This document shows, piece by piece, positions 1-8,559 of a stretch of 64,000 nucleotides of DNA. The DNA lies in contig DAAY01000003.1 in assembly GCA_002103105.1 (NCBI GenBank), positions 558,001-622,000 on the forward strand, read 5' to 3'. Each line of letters starts with the position of its first letter. Positions within the stretch are counted from its first letter, which is position 1. Made by a program: the position numbers and the translations under genes. The notes under the pieces are model-generated. The model had not been told where the DNA came from. It searched no databases and saw only the letters and a program-made list of their open reading frames with translations. This DNA is from Candidatus Gastranaerophilales bacterium HUM_1. GTDB lineage: Bacteria; Cyanobacteriota; Vampirovibrionia; Gastranaerophilales; Gastranaerophilaceae.

Positions 1-1
1 T

Positions 2-850
2 GTTCAAGCTGAAAATGCTTATAAAAATTCTTTAGTAAATTTGAATAATGCAATGTATCTTGTGAATGCTCCTGCTTATTCAATTTCTGGAACTGAAATT
101 TTTAATACAAGTGTTGCTGATAATGTTGCTCCTGTTGATTTAACAAAAATTACTAAGCCATCAGATCAAGAAATAAGTAAGCTTCCTGTCAACGTGAAAG
201 ATGCTAAACTTACAAGTTCTGTTGAAACTCTTGAACTTTTGACAGATTACAAGGTTGAAGAATTCCCATATTCATTTGAAGAATGTATGAAAATGGCTTA
301 TAAAAATCGTGCGGATTTGAAGGCTTACAATTCAACACTAGATGCGGTTAAAGAAAATCTTGTATATGTAAAAAGAAATTATTACCCATCAATTTCTGCT
401 AATGCGGGGTATGGATTTAGAGATACAAATTCTACTAATTCTTTCAATGTTGGGGTAAATCTTTCAAGTTCTGTTAATATGATGAACCAAAAATACAAAG
501 TTGATGCGGCAAAATATCAAGTAGATATTGCAGAAAATTCCTTAAACCAACTAAATCAAGATATTTATTTCCAAGTTCAAAACGCTTATATTGATATGAT
601 TGAACTAGAAAAACAAATTCCATTATTAGCAGTTAAAGTTCGTCAAACTTTGGAGAACTACGAACTTGCAGAAGGTAGATATTATGTTGGATTGGGTGAT
701 TATATTCAATTACAAGATGCAAAAGTAAATTATAATAATGCACAATGTTCGTATATTGAAACAATTTATAAATATAATGTAGCGAGAGCTAATTTGGAAA
801 GTGTAATTGCCTTGCCTCAGCCTGTTACAGTAACTTTAGAAGGAAAATAG
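2..850 (+). CDS. TolC-family outer-membrane efflux protein (5' truncated)
   Basis: The frame is open through the left edge of the window, so the signal peptide and first part of the protein are missing; about 280 codons remain. They show the TolC pattern of long amphipathic Ala/Asn/Gln-rich helices broken by short strand-like stretches (ISANAGYGF, FNVGVNLSSSVNM), ending in the second-repeat motif RYYVGLGDYIQLQDA. TolC proteins form trimeric outer-membrane and periplasmic channels that dock on an adaptor and an inner-membrane pump. The stop lies one base before the adaptor start, and a MacB-type ATPase and permease follow, so this is probably the exit duct of that exporter. The substrate is unknown. 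A TTG at 41 is an internal codon, not the start. Confidence 0.88.
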   Translation, partial: VQAENAYKNSLVNLNNAMYLVNAPAYSISGTEIFNTSVADNVAPVDLTKITKPSDQEISKLPVNVKDAKLTSSVETLELLTDYKVEEFPYSFEECMKMAYKNRADLKAYNSTLDAVKENLVYVKRNYYPSISANAGYGFRDTNSTNSFNVGVNLSSSVNMMNQKYKVDAAKYQVDIAENSLNQLNQDIYFQVQNAYIDMIELEKQIPLLAVKVRQTLENYELAEGRYYVGLGDYIQLQDAKVNYNNAQCSYIETIYKYNVARANLESVIALPQPVTVTLEGK

Positions 851-851
851 A

Positions 852-2060
852 ATGCAGATTAAAGTTAAAGAATTTCTAAAAAAATATGCAAAGAAAAGAG
901 TTGTTGTTCCAATTGTTATAGCTTTGGTTATTGGTTCAATAGGTTATAATAATTTTAAATCTAATCAAGTTCACTATCAGACCCAAAAACTTGACAAATG
1001 TACCATTACTGAAGTTGTAGAGGCTTCGGGTACAATTAACCCTGTTAATACCGTTAGTGTTGGTTCGACTGTGTCTGGATTGATGAAAGCAATTTATGTG
1101 GATTACAATACTGAAGTTAAAAAGGGGCAGTTGCTTGCACAGATTGACCCCGCAAATTTCCAAGCTTCTGTTGACCAAAATCGAGCTCAAATTAACAATG
1201 CAGAGGCAAACCTTGCAAAATTGAATGCTGAAATGGTTATGGCTCAAAAAACTTATAACAGATATAAAAATCTTTATGCAAAAAACTTTGTTGCAAGAAG
1301 TGAATTAGACCAAGCGGAGAGCGATTATCTTGCAAAAAAGGCTTCTATTGGGGCTCAACAAGCATCAATTGCCCAAGCTAGAGCCAGTTATAAAACAGCA
1401 ATGACAAATTTGGGTTATACAAAAATAATTGCTCCAGTTGATGGAACAATTATTTCTCGAGATATTGATGTTGGTCAACCAGTTGCTGCTAGTTTCCAAG
1501 CTCCAGAATTATTTACGATTGCTCAAGATTTGAAAAAAATGCAAATAGAAGTAAATGTTTCAGAGGCTGATATTGGTAAGGTTAAAGAAGGACAAGATGT
1601 TGAATATACTCTTGATGGATACCAAGATAGTACTTTTTATGGGAAAGTTACTCAAGTTAGGTTAGATTCAACAACAACTTCAAACGTAGTTACTTATACT
1701 GTAATTGTTAGTGTAAGTAATGATGATTTGAAATTAAAACCTGGAATGACAGCAAATGTTTCAATAATCACTAATAAAAGAGCAGATGTAATATGTGCTC
1801 CAAGTATTGCGTTGAAATATTCTCCTGAGTCAACAGGACAAAAATATAAAAATCAAGGCATTTGGATTCTTGATAAAAACAAACCTTTAAGGGTTGACAT
1901 TCAAGAAGGAGCAAGTGATGATTCTAATGTGGAAATAATCTCAAATCGAGTAAAACTTGGAGATGAGATAATAATTGGTTCTACTGGTGGTAAAAAGAAA
2001 TCTGGTGCATCATCTAATGGTAATAGTAAAAAACGTGGTGGTCCTCCAGGAATGTTTTAA
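852..2060 (+). CDS. MacA/HlyD-family periplasmic adaptor subunit
   Basis: This 402-residue membrane-fusion protein bridges an inner-membrane ABC transporter and a TolC channel. An N-terminal membrane anchor lies near residues 17-35. It is followed by a lipoyl/biotinyl half-domain (ASGTINPVNTVSVGSTVSG), an Ala/Gln-rich alpha-hairpin around residues 100-190, the second lipoyl half (IIAPVDGTIISRDIDVGQPV) and beta-barrel and membrane-proximal domains. The C-terminus is an unusual Gly/Lys/Ser tail ending RGGPPGMF. It starts one base after the TolC-like stop, which suggests translational coupling. Family and role are well supported; the substrate is not inferable. The symbol macA is withheld because specificity is unknown. 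Confidence 0.92.
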   Translation: MQIKVKEFLKKYAKKRVVVPIVIALVIGSIGYNNFKSNQVHYQTQKLDKCTITEVVEASGTINPVNTVSVGSTVSGLMKAIYVDYNTEVKKGQLLAQIDPANFQASVDQNRAQINNAEANLAKLNAEMVMAQKTYNRYKNLYAKNFVARSELDQAESDYLAKKASIGAQQASIAQARASYKTAMTNLGYTKIIAPVDGTIISRDIDVGQPVAASFQAPELFTIAQDLKKMQIEVNVSEADIGKVKEGQDVEYTLDGYQDSTFYGKVTQVRLDSTTTSNVVTYTVIVSVSNDDLKLKPGMTANVSIITNKRADVICAPSIALKYSPESTGQKYKNQGIWILDKNKPLRVDIQEGASDDSNVEIISNRVKLGDEIIIGSTGGKKKSGASSNGNSKKRGGPPGMF

Positions 2061-2084
2061 AATTAACTAATGAAAGGTAATAAT

Positions 2085-3242
2085 ATGAATATAATAGAAT
2101 ACGATAAACAAAAATTTATAAATAATATTGTAACTAAAATCCAACCTTTTGAAGAAGAGAGAAAAAAAAGACTACTCAAATTGTTATGGTGGCAAATAGT
2201 TTTGTTTTTAGTTACCTATGGTTTAGGCAAAGCTGTTGTGTTTTTTATTGCGACCTATCCTAATATTTCTGTAATATTTTCAATTTTAGCTTTTTTTAGC
2301 TTCGTTGCGTTTATTTGTAATTTTGGAATTTATGATAAAGATTTTAAACAATACTTAAAACGAAAATGTAATACTCTGATTTTAAAGAAATTTAATTTGG
2401 ATACAATACGAGGTATCGCATTTTCAAATGATATTCTAAAAAAAAGTAATTTGTTTTCTACATATTCATATCAAGAGCCTGATGATATTATATGCGGATG
2501 TTATGATGATGTAAATTATAAAATTGCAGAAACAACACTTGTTGCAAAAACAAGCAAAAGCACAGTTGATGTTTTTAAGGGAGTAATTATATCTTTTCCT
2601 ACAAATAAATTTTTTAAAACAGAAACTTTAATAACTTCAAAAGGGGATGAAAATATAAGAAATTATCAAACAAATTCAAAATTTGCGATAAAGCTTATGC
2701 TTTTTACTGCTTTTATTCCCGCAGTACTTATGGCTTTAGTTTTTCTATTTTTTAATGTCAAATCAATGCTTGACTCTGGAGCATCAACTGAAAGTCTTAT
2801 AATGGAAATTTCGAGTGACTTTGATCTTTGGATTGTCGTTACTTTAGAGATAGTTTTTTCTTTGGGAGTAATTTTGTGTTTTGCTATTCCTTTAAATCGC
2901 CAAAGAAAAAAAATGCAAGAGGCTAAATTTGAAGATATAGATTTTGATAACAGATTTAATGTTTATACTAAAGATCAAGTTGAAGCAAGATATCTTCTTA
3001 CTCCTTCATTTATGGAACGCTTAAAATCGGTAGAAACATCTTTTGGAACAAAAGGTATTAAATGTTCGTTTTTTGAAGATACTATAATGTTAGCAATTCC
3101 GACAAATAAAGATTTATTTGAGTTGGGTAGTTTATATTGTCCAATTCAAAAGTCTAAAGAAATTGCAAAAACTTATGATCAAATAAAATCAATTCAAAAT
3201 ATGATAAAGCATTTCAAGCTAAATGAAAGGGCTGGACTATAA
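2085..3242 (+). CDS. DUF3137-family membrane protein (first copy)
   Basis: A membrane protein of about 385 residues. Two hydrophobic helices lie near residues 45-95 and two near 210-275. The C-terminus has the conserved block YTKDQVEARYLLTPSFMERL, followed by a Gly- and Phe-containing strand region; I recognise this as DUF3137. No function is established for the family. ATG 2085 is preferred over ATG 2070 because AAAGG at 2074-2078 sits 6 bases before 2085. It lies inside the MacAB-type operon together with a paralogue directly downstream, which suggests an accessory role to the exporter, but that is inference from position only. Confidence 0.8.
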   Translation: MNIIEYDKQKFINNIVTKIQPFEEERKKRLLKLLWWQIVLFLVTYGLGKAVVFFIATYPNISVIFSILAFFSFVAFICNFGIYDKDFKQYLKRKCNTLILKKFNLDTIRGIAFSNDILKKSNLFSTYSYQEPDDIICGCYDDVNYKIAETTLVAKTSKSTVDVFKGVIISFPTNKFFKTETLITSKGDENIRNYQTNSKFAIKLMLFTAFIPAVLMALVFLFFNVKSMLDSGASTESLIMEISSDFDLWIVVTLEIVFSLGVILCFAIPLNRQRKKMQEAKFEDIDFDNRFNVYTKDQVEARYLLTPSFMERLKSVETSFGTKGIKCSFFEDTIMLAIPTNKDLFELGSLYCPIQKSKEIAKTYDQIKSIQNMIKHFKLNERAGL

Positions 3243-3278
3243 ATAAGCATACTGAAATTTGTAGAAAGGAACGAAATA

Positions 3279-4487
3279 GTGGAAAATAATTATAAAATTC
3301 AAAAGATGAATGCGGCAATAAAATCATTAGAAGATAATGATAAAAAGCACATTGAAACAATACAGAAAATAAATACTGAACTTGAGGGCTTTGAATCAGA
3401 AAGAAAAAGTTATTTAGTAACAATGTTGTTGCTGGAACCTGTTTATCTTTTATTGTGCTTGGGTTTTGGCTATTTAGTATTTTATCTTTACCAACATAAT
3501 AAAACTGATATTTTACCTGCTTTTGGCGGTTTTATTTGTGGAGTTATTTCCTTTTTCTCCCTAGGTTTCTTTTTACTCTCTCCATCAAGTTATGATAAAG
3601 CTTTTAAAAATAAGTTAAAAGAGTCTGAATGTATAAAATCTATTTACAATCTTTTAAACATCCAAAAAATTGATGTGAATAAAGACGATTCTTGGCAAAA
3701 GCTTTTAGTGAGCAGTAAATTATTTGCAAAATTTAACGAAACTGTTTTTGATGACGGTTTTAAAGGTTCTATTGACGGTGTTAACTATATCATTAGCGAG
3801 TGTGAGTTGATAAACCATACAAATAAAGGTAAAAAAAATGAGAGTACAACAACGGTTTTTAAAGGGCTTGTTGTGAGTTTTGATTCCAATAAACAAATTA
3901 ACGCAGATACTATAATTAAATCTAAAAAAGATGAGAATATTAACAATACCTCCTTAACATCAAATAAAATAATTTTATTGCTTCTTGTATTTGTTTTAAT
4001 TAATGTTTTGGTTTTCTCCTTCTTCACCTTTGGGATTTTATCTTCAGGTTTTTTCTCTTTAGGAGTTTTATCTTCTTCACTTTTAAATTTTATTGTTCCT
4101 TGTGCAATTCCGATTATTTTATTGATAATTGCAATTGTATTTTCTAATAAGAATAAAATGCAAAAGGTAAAATTAGAAGATTGGAAATTTGATAAACGCT
4201 TTGATGTTCTTTCAACAAATCAAGTTGAGGCAAGATATTTAATTACACCATCATTTATGGAACGATTGAAGAATTTAGAAACTGCGTTCGGAACAAAAAA
4301 TTTAAAGTGTTCATTCTTTAAAGATAAAATAATGTTTGCGATTTCTACTGATGTTGATTTGTTTGAGTTTGGAAGTATGTATCATTCAATGAATAATTCA
4401 AAAGAAGCAGAAACTACATATAACCAAATAAAATCAATTCAAAATATGATAAAGCACTTTAAGTTAAGTGAAAAGACAGGGTTGTAA
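3279..4487 (+). CDS. DUF3137-family membrane protein (second copy)
   Basis: This 402-residue paralogue of the preceding gene has the same plan. It starts with an N-terminal charged coiled segment, then a membrane pair near residues 45-105, a cytosolic-looking middle, a second membrane pair near 225-290, and the C-terminal block QVEARYLITPSFMERL. The final residues (QIKSIQNMIKHFKL) are nearly identical in the two copies, which points to tandem duplication. GTG 3279 is the start, supported by AAAGGA at 3265-3270 eight bases upstream. The stop is two bases before the MacB-type ATPase start, so the pair appears co-translated with the exporter. Confidence 0.8.
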   Translation: MENNYKIQKMNAAIKSLEDNDKKHIETIQKINTELEGFESERKSYLVTMLLLEPVYLLLCLGFGYLVFYLYQHNKTDILPAFGGFICGVISFFSLGFFLLSPSSYDKAFKNKLKESECIKSIYNLLNIQKIDVNKDDSWQKLLVSSKLFAKFNETVFDDGFKGSIDGVNYIISECELINHTNKGKKNESTTTVFKGLVVSFDSNKQINADTIIKSKKDENINNTSLTSNKIILLLLVFVLINVLVFSFFTFGILSSGFFSLGVLSSSLLNFIVPCAIPIILLIIAIVFSNKNKMQKVKLEDWKFDKRFDVLSTNQVEARYLITPSFMERLKNLETAFGTKNLKCSFFKDKIMFAISTDVDLFEFGSMYHSMNNSKEAETTYNQIKSIQNMIKHFKLSEKTGL

Positions 4488-4489
4488 TT

Positions 4490-5206
4490 ATGGACTTGAT
4501 AGAAGTAAGGCATGCAATAAAGACATACCAAACTGGAGAAGATTCATTCAACGCATTGAATGATGTATCTTTGAATGTTAAAAAGGGTGAGTTTGTTGCA
4601 ATTATGGGAACTTCTGGTTCTGGAAAATCAACTTTTATGAATATGTTGGGAACTTTGGATAAGCCTAATTCTGGTTCATATTATCTTGATGGAGAAGATA
4701 TGCTTCATCTTGATTCTGATAGGTTGGCAATGGTTAGATGTGAAAAAATGGGTTTTGTTTTTCAAGGATTCAACCTTATATCTAGAACTTCTGCAATTGA
4801 TAATGTTATGCTTCCGATGATTTACAAAGGTATTCCAGAAGAAGAAAGAATTAAGCGTGCGGAATGGGCATTGGAAATTGTTGGGCTTAAAAACCGAGAA
4901 GACCACATGCCTAACCAAATGTCTGGTGGACAACAACAGCGTGTTGCAATTGCACGTGCAATTGTAAATGATGCTCCTTTGATATTGGCGGATGAACCTA
5001 CTGGAAATTTGGATACTAAAACAAGTATTGAGGTTATGGAATTTTTTGTTAGGTTAAATGAGGAAATGGGTAAAACGATTGTTCTTGTTACTCATGAACC
5101 TGACATTGCGGAATATACAAAGCGTGTCGTAAAGTTCAAAGATGGAAATATTGTGCTTGATGAACCAAAAGATGTTTGGTTATCTCATAGAACAAGAGAA
5201 ACATAA
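4490..5206 (+). CDS. MacB/LolD-type ABC transporter ATP-binding protein
   Basis: This 238-residue nucleotide-binding subunit powers the MacB-type exporter. Walker A GTSGSGKS is at residues 40-47, the Q-loop at VFQGFNL, the signature MSGGQQQ begins at residue 144, and Walker B with catalytic Glu is ILADEPTGNLD (D168, E169). The switch His is in LVTHEPD. The early motif IMGTSGSGKSTFMNMLG is typical of the MacB/LolD/FtsE group. In Escherichia coli the MacB ATPase is fused to its permease; here they are separate genes, as is common outside Proteobacteria. It directly follows the DUF3137 pair. Confidence 0.95.
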   Translation: MDLIEVRHAIKTYQTGEDSFNALNDVSLNVKKGEFVAIMGTSGSGKSTFMNMLGTLDKPNSGSYYLDGEDMLHLDSDRLAMVRCEKMGFVFQGFNLISRTSAIDNVMLPMIYKGIPEEERIKRAEWALEIVGLKNREDHMPNQMSGGQQQRVAIARAIVNDAPLILADEPTGNLDTKTSIEVMEFFVRLNEEMGKTIVLVTHEPDIAEYTKRVVKFKDGNIVLDEPKDVWLSHRTRET

Positions 5207-5218
5207 ATTATAAGGTCT

Positions 5219-5325
5219 AAGGAAAATGGAAATAAGGAAAAAGGTCTTTATAATTAAATTAACATATTCAGAATATCAAAATTCTTAATGAACTTATTTC
5301 CCTATTCCCTTATTCCTTGTTCCAT
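5219..5325 (+). repeat. Imperfect inverted repeat between the ATPase and permease genes
   Basis: A purine-rich arm at 5221-5242 (GGAAAATGGAAATAAGGAAA) is imperfectly complementary to a pyrimidine-rich arm at 5297-5323. The second arm is itself built of TTCC(C)TTA-like units. The loop of about 55 bases is AT-rich. It could form a weak hairpin between two co-transcribed genes, or be the remnant of a small repeat. No gene is seen in this 139-base gap. Confidence 0.35.
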
Positions 5326-5345
5326 ATCATAAAAGAAAGGTTATT

Positions 5346-6575
5346 ATGCTAGATTTCAAATCAATATTAAAAATGGCGACAGTGTCATTAAAAATAAATA
5401 AAATGCGTTCAATGCTTACTAGTTTAGGTATAATTATTGGGGTTAGTGCTGTGATAATTATGCTTGCTGTTGGTTCTGGAGCGAGTAAGAAGATTGCGAA
5501 AGATATGGAATCTATGGGTAGTAATCTTTTGATGGTGCGTTCTGCTTCTGCAAAATCAGGTGGAGTACGAATGGGAATGGGTACTCGTCCAACTTTGACA
5601 ATGAAGGATGCGGAAGTTATTGAGTCTAAAGCTCGTGGTGTCTTGGCAATAGCTCCTTATTCTGCGGAATCAAAACAATTGACTTACGGTAACCAAAACT
5701 GGTCAACAACTGTGGGTGGTACAACTCAACCTTATTTTTTAATTAGAAATTATGAGATTGAGTCAGGTCGTGGTTTTTTGCCAGAAGATAATAAGAATAG
5801 TACAAAAGTTGCAATTATTGGTCAAACTGTTTCAACTGAATTATTTGGAGATGTTGACCCGATAGGAAAAACTATAAGAATTGGGAATGTTCCATTCAAA
5901 GTTGTTGGGCTTTTGAAAACAAAAGGTTCAAGTGGAATGGGACAAGATCAAGATGATTTGGTGTTTATTCCTATTACAACAGCACAGAGAAAAGTTTTTG
6001 GTACAGATTTCCCTGGAACTGTTAGTATGATTGCTGTTAAAGCACAAAATGATGAAGTTTTGAGTTTAGCTCAAGAAGATATAACAGAAATTCTTCAACA
6101 TCGCCACCATATTGGTAAAAATCAAGATAACGATTTTGAAATTAGAAACTTGGCGGAAATGCAAGAAACAATTAAATCTACAACTAAAACAATGTCGCTT
6201 TTATTGGGAGCAATTGCAGGTGTTTCATTGATTGTTGGTGGTATTGGGATTATGAATATAATGCTTGTGTCAGTAACAGAAAGAACAAAAGAAATTGGTA
6301 TCCGTATGGCGATTGGTGCAAAAGCATCTGATATTAGAATTCAATTTTTGATTGAATCCTTTATTTTGTCTATGGCTGGAGGATTGACAGGAGTCGCTAT
6401 TGGAATTTTTGGGGCTTTTCTGATGCATAAATTTGCTGGCATGAATATAGCAATTACCCTGCAATCTATTTTGTTGTCACTTGGGTTTTCTGCTGCAATT
6501 GGTATTGGTTTTGGCTATTACCCAGCTTATAAAGCTTCGTTGCTCAATCCAATTGATGCTTTGAGGTATGAATAG
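5346..6575 (+). CDS. MacB-type ABC transporter permease
   Basis: This 409-residue permease has MacB topology. One membrane helix lies near residues 22-44 (SLGIIIGVSAVIIMLAVGSG), followed by a periplasmic MacB_PCD domain of about 230 residues. Three C-terminal helices follow, with the FtsX-type motif (GGIGIMNIMLVSVTERTKEI, then IGIRMAIGAK). The periplasmic part carries the typical segment VAIIGQTVSTELFG. RBS GAAAGG is just upstream of ATG 5346. It completes the TolC-MacA-DUF3137-DUF3137-MacB operon. Such systems act as mechanotransmitters that move substrates from periplasm to outside; the substrate here is unknown. Confidence 0.93.
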   Translation: MLDFKSILKMATVSLKINKMRSMLTSLGIIIGVSAVIIMLAVGSGASKKIAKDMESMGSNLLMVRSASAKSGGVRMGMGTRPTLTMKDAEVIESKARGVLAIAPYSAESKQLTYGNQNWSTTVGGTTQPYFLIRNYEIESGRGFLPEDNKNSTKVAIIGQTVSTELFGDVDPIGKTIRIGNVPFKVVGLLKTKGSSGMGQDQDDLVFIPITTAQRKVFGTDFPGTVSMIAVKAQNDEVLSLAQEDITEILQHRHHIGKNQDNDFEIRNLAEMQETIKSTTKTMSLLLGAIAGVSLIVGGIGIMNIMLVSVTERTKEIGIRMAIGAKASDIRIQFLIESFILSMAGGLTGVAIGIFGAFLMHKFAGMNIAITLQSILLSLGFSAAIGIGFGYYPAYKASLLNPIDALRYE

Positions 6576-6585
6576 AATAAATTTG

Positions 6586-7674
6586 TTAAATTATTTCATC
6601 TGCCATTGATAAAAATTCAAGTAGGCTAATAACTTTAGTCTTGTTGTTTTCTAAGAATAATCCTTGTTTAATTCCTAAAATGCAAGCAGGGCAAGTTGTA
6701 ATTACGTAATCTGCATTTGTTTTTGCGATATTTTTAGCTTTAATTTGTGATAATTGTTTAGAAAATTTTCTATTTTTTATTCCAAAACTTCCTGCAAAAC
6801 CACAACATCCATCGTAATCTTCCATTTGAATATATTCAACATTTTCGCAATTGTCGATTATTCGCTTGAAAAATTTGTCATTTTTTAAATGGCAAGGTTT
6901 GTGGAAGGTTATTTTTATAGGATTTTTGAATTTGAATTTTAAATTTTTAAGTGCGATTAAATCTCCCCAGTTGTGAATTTTCCCCTCAAAATCAATGTTT
7001 TCAAGGTATTTTGAGTATTCAGAAATTGTGCTTTGGCAACTTGCACAGTCGGCTAGAAGATAGTCATAATCAAAATTTAGTTTTGAAATATTGTATTTTG
7101 CACTTTCAATAAATCTTTCCATTGCCCCTTCTGATAAAAAAGGCAGTCCACAACAATCAAAATCTGGTGTGATAATTTCGACATCAGAGTTTTTGAAAAT
7201 TTTAGCCAAATATTTGTCCGTATTGGGGAATATTTGGTTAACGCATCCTTTGAAATATGCAACGGTTGTCGTTTTTTCTTTATTTTCAAATTTTGGTCTA
7301 TAAGGTTTTGAAATGGTTTCGCAAAGTTTTACAAATGTTCTAAATATAGGTCTAGATAGTAATAAATGAATTAGTTTCCCACTAAAGGTGTTTTTTGAAT
7401 ATTCATACTTTGCGGTATTTAAAATTGTGCAGACATCAATTCCACTGGGACAAAAATCATCACATTTCCCGCATTTTAGGCACATGTCGATATAAGAATT
7501 GATTTTGGGTGATAATTTTAACTCTCCTTTTGCTACTCCGTGAATCATTATGAATTTGCCTTTGCTTGCTACACAATCGTTAGGTTCAAGTTTAAAAAGA
7601 GGGCAAGCAATTTCGCATAACCCGCATTTTGAACATTTATTCAAGTCTTTTTCAAAATCTTTTAATTCTTTCAT
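6586..7674 (-). CDS. GlcF/LldE-like iron-sulfur (CCG domain) oxidoreductase subunit
   Basis: About 362 residues. An N-terminal pair of 4Fe-4S ferredoxin motifs (CSKCGLCEIACP, CLKCGKCDDFCP) is followed by two CCG domains, with CC-G motifs in FDCCGLPF and YDGCCGFAGSFG. This is the layout of the glycolate oxidase iron-sulfur subunit GlcF and relatives, which pass electrons from a flavin dehydrogenase to quinone or another acceptor. No FAD-linked partner (GlcD-like) is adjacent, so the substrate is uncertain. The start is ambiguous: ATG 7674 is taken over TTG 7680, and neither has a clear ribosome-binding site. It is convergent with the MacB permease gene. Confidence 0.83.
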   Translation of the reverse strand: MKELKDFEKDLNKCSKCGLCEIACPLFKLEPNDCVASKGKFIMIHGVAKGELKLSPKINSYIDMCLKCGKCDDFCPSGIDVCTILNTAKYEYSKNTFSGKLIHLLLSRPIFRTFVKLCETISKPYRPKFENKEKTTTVAYFKGCVNQIFPNTDKYLAKIFKNSDVEIITPDFDCCGLPFLSEGAMERFIESAKYNISKLNFDYDYLLADCASCQSTISEYSKYLENIDFEGKIHNWGDLIALKNLKFKFKNPIKITFHKPCHLKNDKFFKRIIDNCENVEYIQMEDYDGCCGFAGSFGIKNRKFSKQLSQIKAKNIAKTNADYVITTCPACILGIKQGLFLENNKTKVISLLEFLSMADEII

Positions 7675-7814
7675 ATTCAAGATATTAGCACAAATGCGTA
7701 ATAAGATTGTGAAATTTTATGTTAACAATCCGTAATATAAGAAAGAAAATATTAAATTTTTTTATAAGAAATGCCGATAAGGATAATATCAAAAGATAAA
7801 AAGGGCAAGAAGTT

Positions 7815-8102
7815 ATGGCTGATTCAAATTTCATGTTTAATAGACCGTTTAAACCTTTTGGGATGAATGTAAAAGTTCCAGAAAGGACAATACAACAAGC
7901 TGGCGAAACTTTAGAGGGCATTGTCAAAGCTCCAGCTGACCCGTTATTTAATTTTTTAGAAGAAAATGAGGGTGTTTTTAATGGTGATGTCGCTTATGAA
8001 ATTAATAAGACTAATGCCCAAAATTTCACTATTGGTTCTGCAATGAGGCTTGAAGATGAAAAGATAAACGGCAGACATCCAAGTTTTGATATGCATTTTT
8101 AA
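7815..8102 (+). CDS. Hypothetical short protein, 95 aa
   Basis: A 95-residue protein I cannot assign. It has no membrane helix or signal peptide. It is rich in Phe, Asn and Pro (NFMFNRPFKPFGMN), with a central PLFNFLEENEGVF segment and a C-terminus ending SFDMHF. A good terminator follows at 8144-8177, which supports a real monocistronic gene. It belongs with other short soluble unknown proteins in this window (12505, 12865, 33642). Confidence 0.6.
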   Translation: MADSNFMFNRPFKPFGMNVKVPERTIQQAGETLEGIVKAPADPLFNFLEENEGVFNGDVAYEINKTNAQNFTIGSAMRLEDEKINGRHPSFDMHF

Positions 8103-8143
8103 ACTTTAAAATATTTTTCCTCCTTCTACTACTGTACAAAAAA

Positions 8144-8177
8144 TTCGAGCGTTTAATAGCAAAATGCTCGTTTTTTG
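8144..8177 (+). terminator. Rho-independent terminator after the 95-aa gene
   Basis: Stem CGAGC (8146-8150) pairs with GCTCG (8166-8170), extendable by neighbouring A/T and G-T pairs, followed by a T6 run at 8171-8176. Confidence 0.75.
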
Positions 8178-8234
8178 TTGTTGCAAAAAATAGGTAAAAA
8201 TGATATTCTAAAAATATAATGTAGGGAGAGAAAT

Positions 8235-8276
8235 ATGCTAAAACATAATCATAGATTGAAAATCGGGGGGGGGTAA
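8235..8276 (+). CDS. 13-codon leader ORF ending in a G9 tract (out-of-frame prepilin start?)
   Basis: ATG 8235 has a strong ribosome-binding site (GGGAGAG at 8224-8230) and encodes MLKHNHRLKIGGG before a TAA at 8274. The last three codons are a run of nine G (8265-8273). The prepilin frame that begins at GTG 8308 lies one base out of phase with this start. Removing one G, or adding two, would join ATG 8235 to the prepilin with no intervening stop. It may therefore be the native leader of the prepilin, switched off by slippage or by sequencing error, rather than a separate gene. Confidence 0.45.
   Translation: MLKHNHRLKIGGG
8265..8273 (+). repeat. Homopolymeric G9 tract (possible slippage site)
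   Basis: Nine consecutive G in an otherwise AT-rich region, inside the start of an ORF that would read into the prepilin with 8 or 11 G. Such tracts mediate phase variation in several bacteria; whether this one does is inference. Confidence 0.6.
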
Positions 8277-8339
8277 CCTCTTAAAGGCTTTAATAACCGA
8301 TGTTTTTGTGGGTGGTAACCGCTTGTTCCATTGTGGAGA

Positions 8340-8556
8340 AATAAAGTTAAGTCAGTGTCATTCTGAACTTGTTTCAGGTTGTCAAGCTGGATGTACAGCA
8401 AAATACCCTCTCCTTGAGGCGAGGGATAAAGTGAAGTGTTTAACTGAACAAGTTCGAAATATTCCTGTCATTGCAAACGAAGAATCTCTATCCGAACGCA
8501 TAGGAGAGTTCCCCTCTCCAAGGGAAGAGGGGGTAGGGGAGAGGGTTCTACCTTTT
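8340..8556 (+). repeat. Translated GC-richer repeat-like insertion upstream of the prepilin core
   Basis: This stretch differs from the local AT-rich DNA. It contains two C/G-rich imperfect hairpins: CCCTCTCCTTGAGGCGAGGG near 8407, and one near 8513-8532 built from CCCCTCTCC and GGAAGAGGGGG. It also has the phrase GTCATTCTGAACTTGTTTCAG near 8358, a wording I associate with dispersed bacterial repeats that translate as CHSELVS. It stays open in the prepilin frame. A dispersed repeat inserted into the prepilin leader is the likeliest reading; copies elsewhere in the genome cannot be checked here. Confidence 0.5.
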
Positions 8557-8559
8557 GCG

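Noticed and set aside
7091..7735. Short plus-strand ORFs opposite the GlcF-like gene
   Set aside because: They are antisense shadows with no ribosome-binding site or domain.
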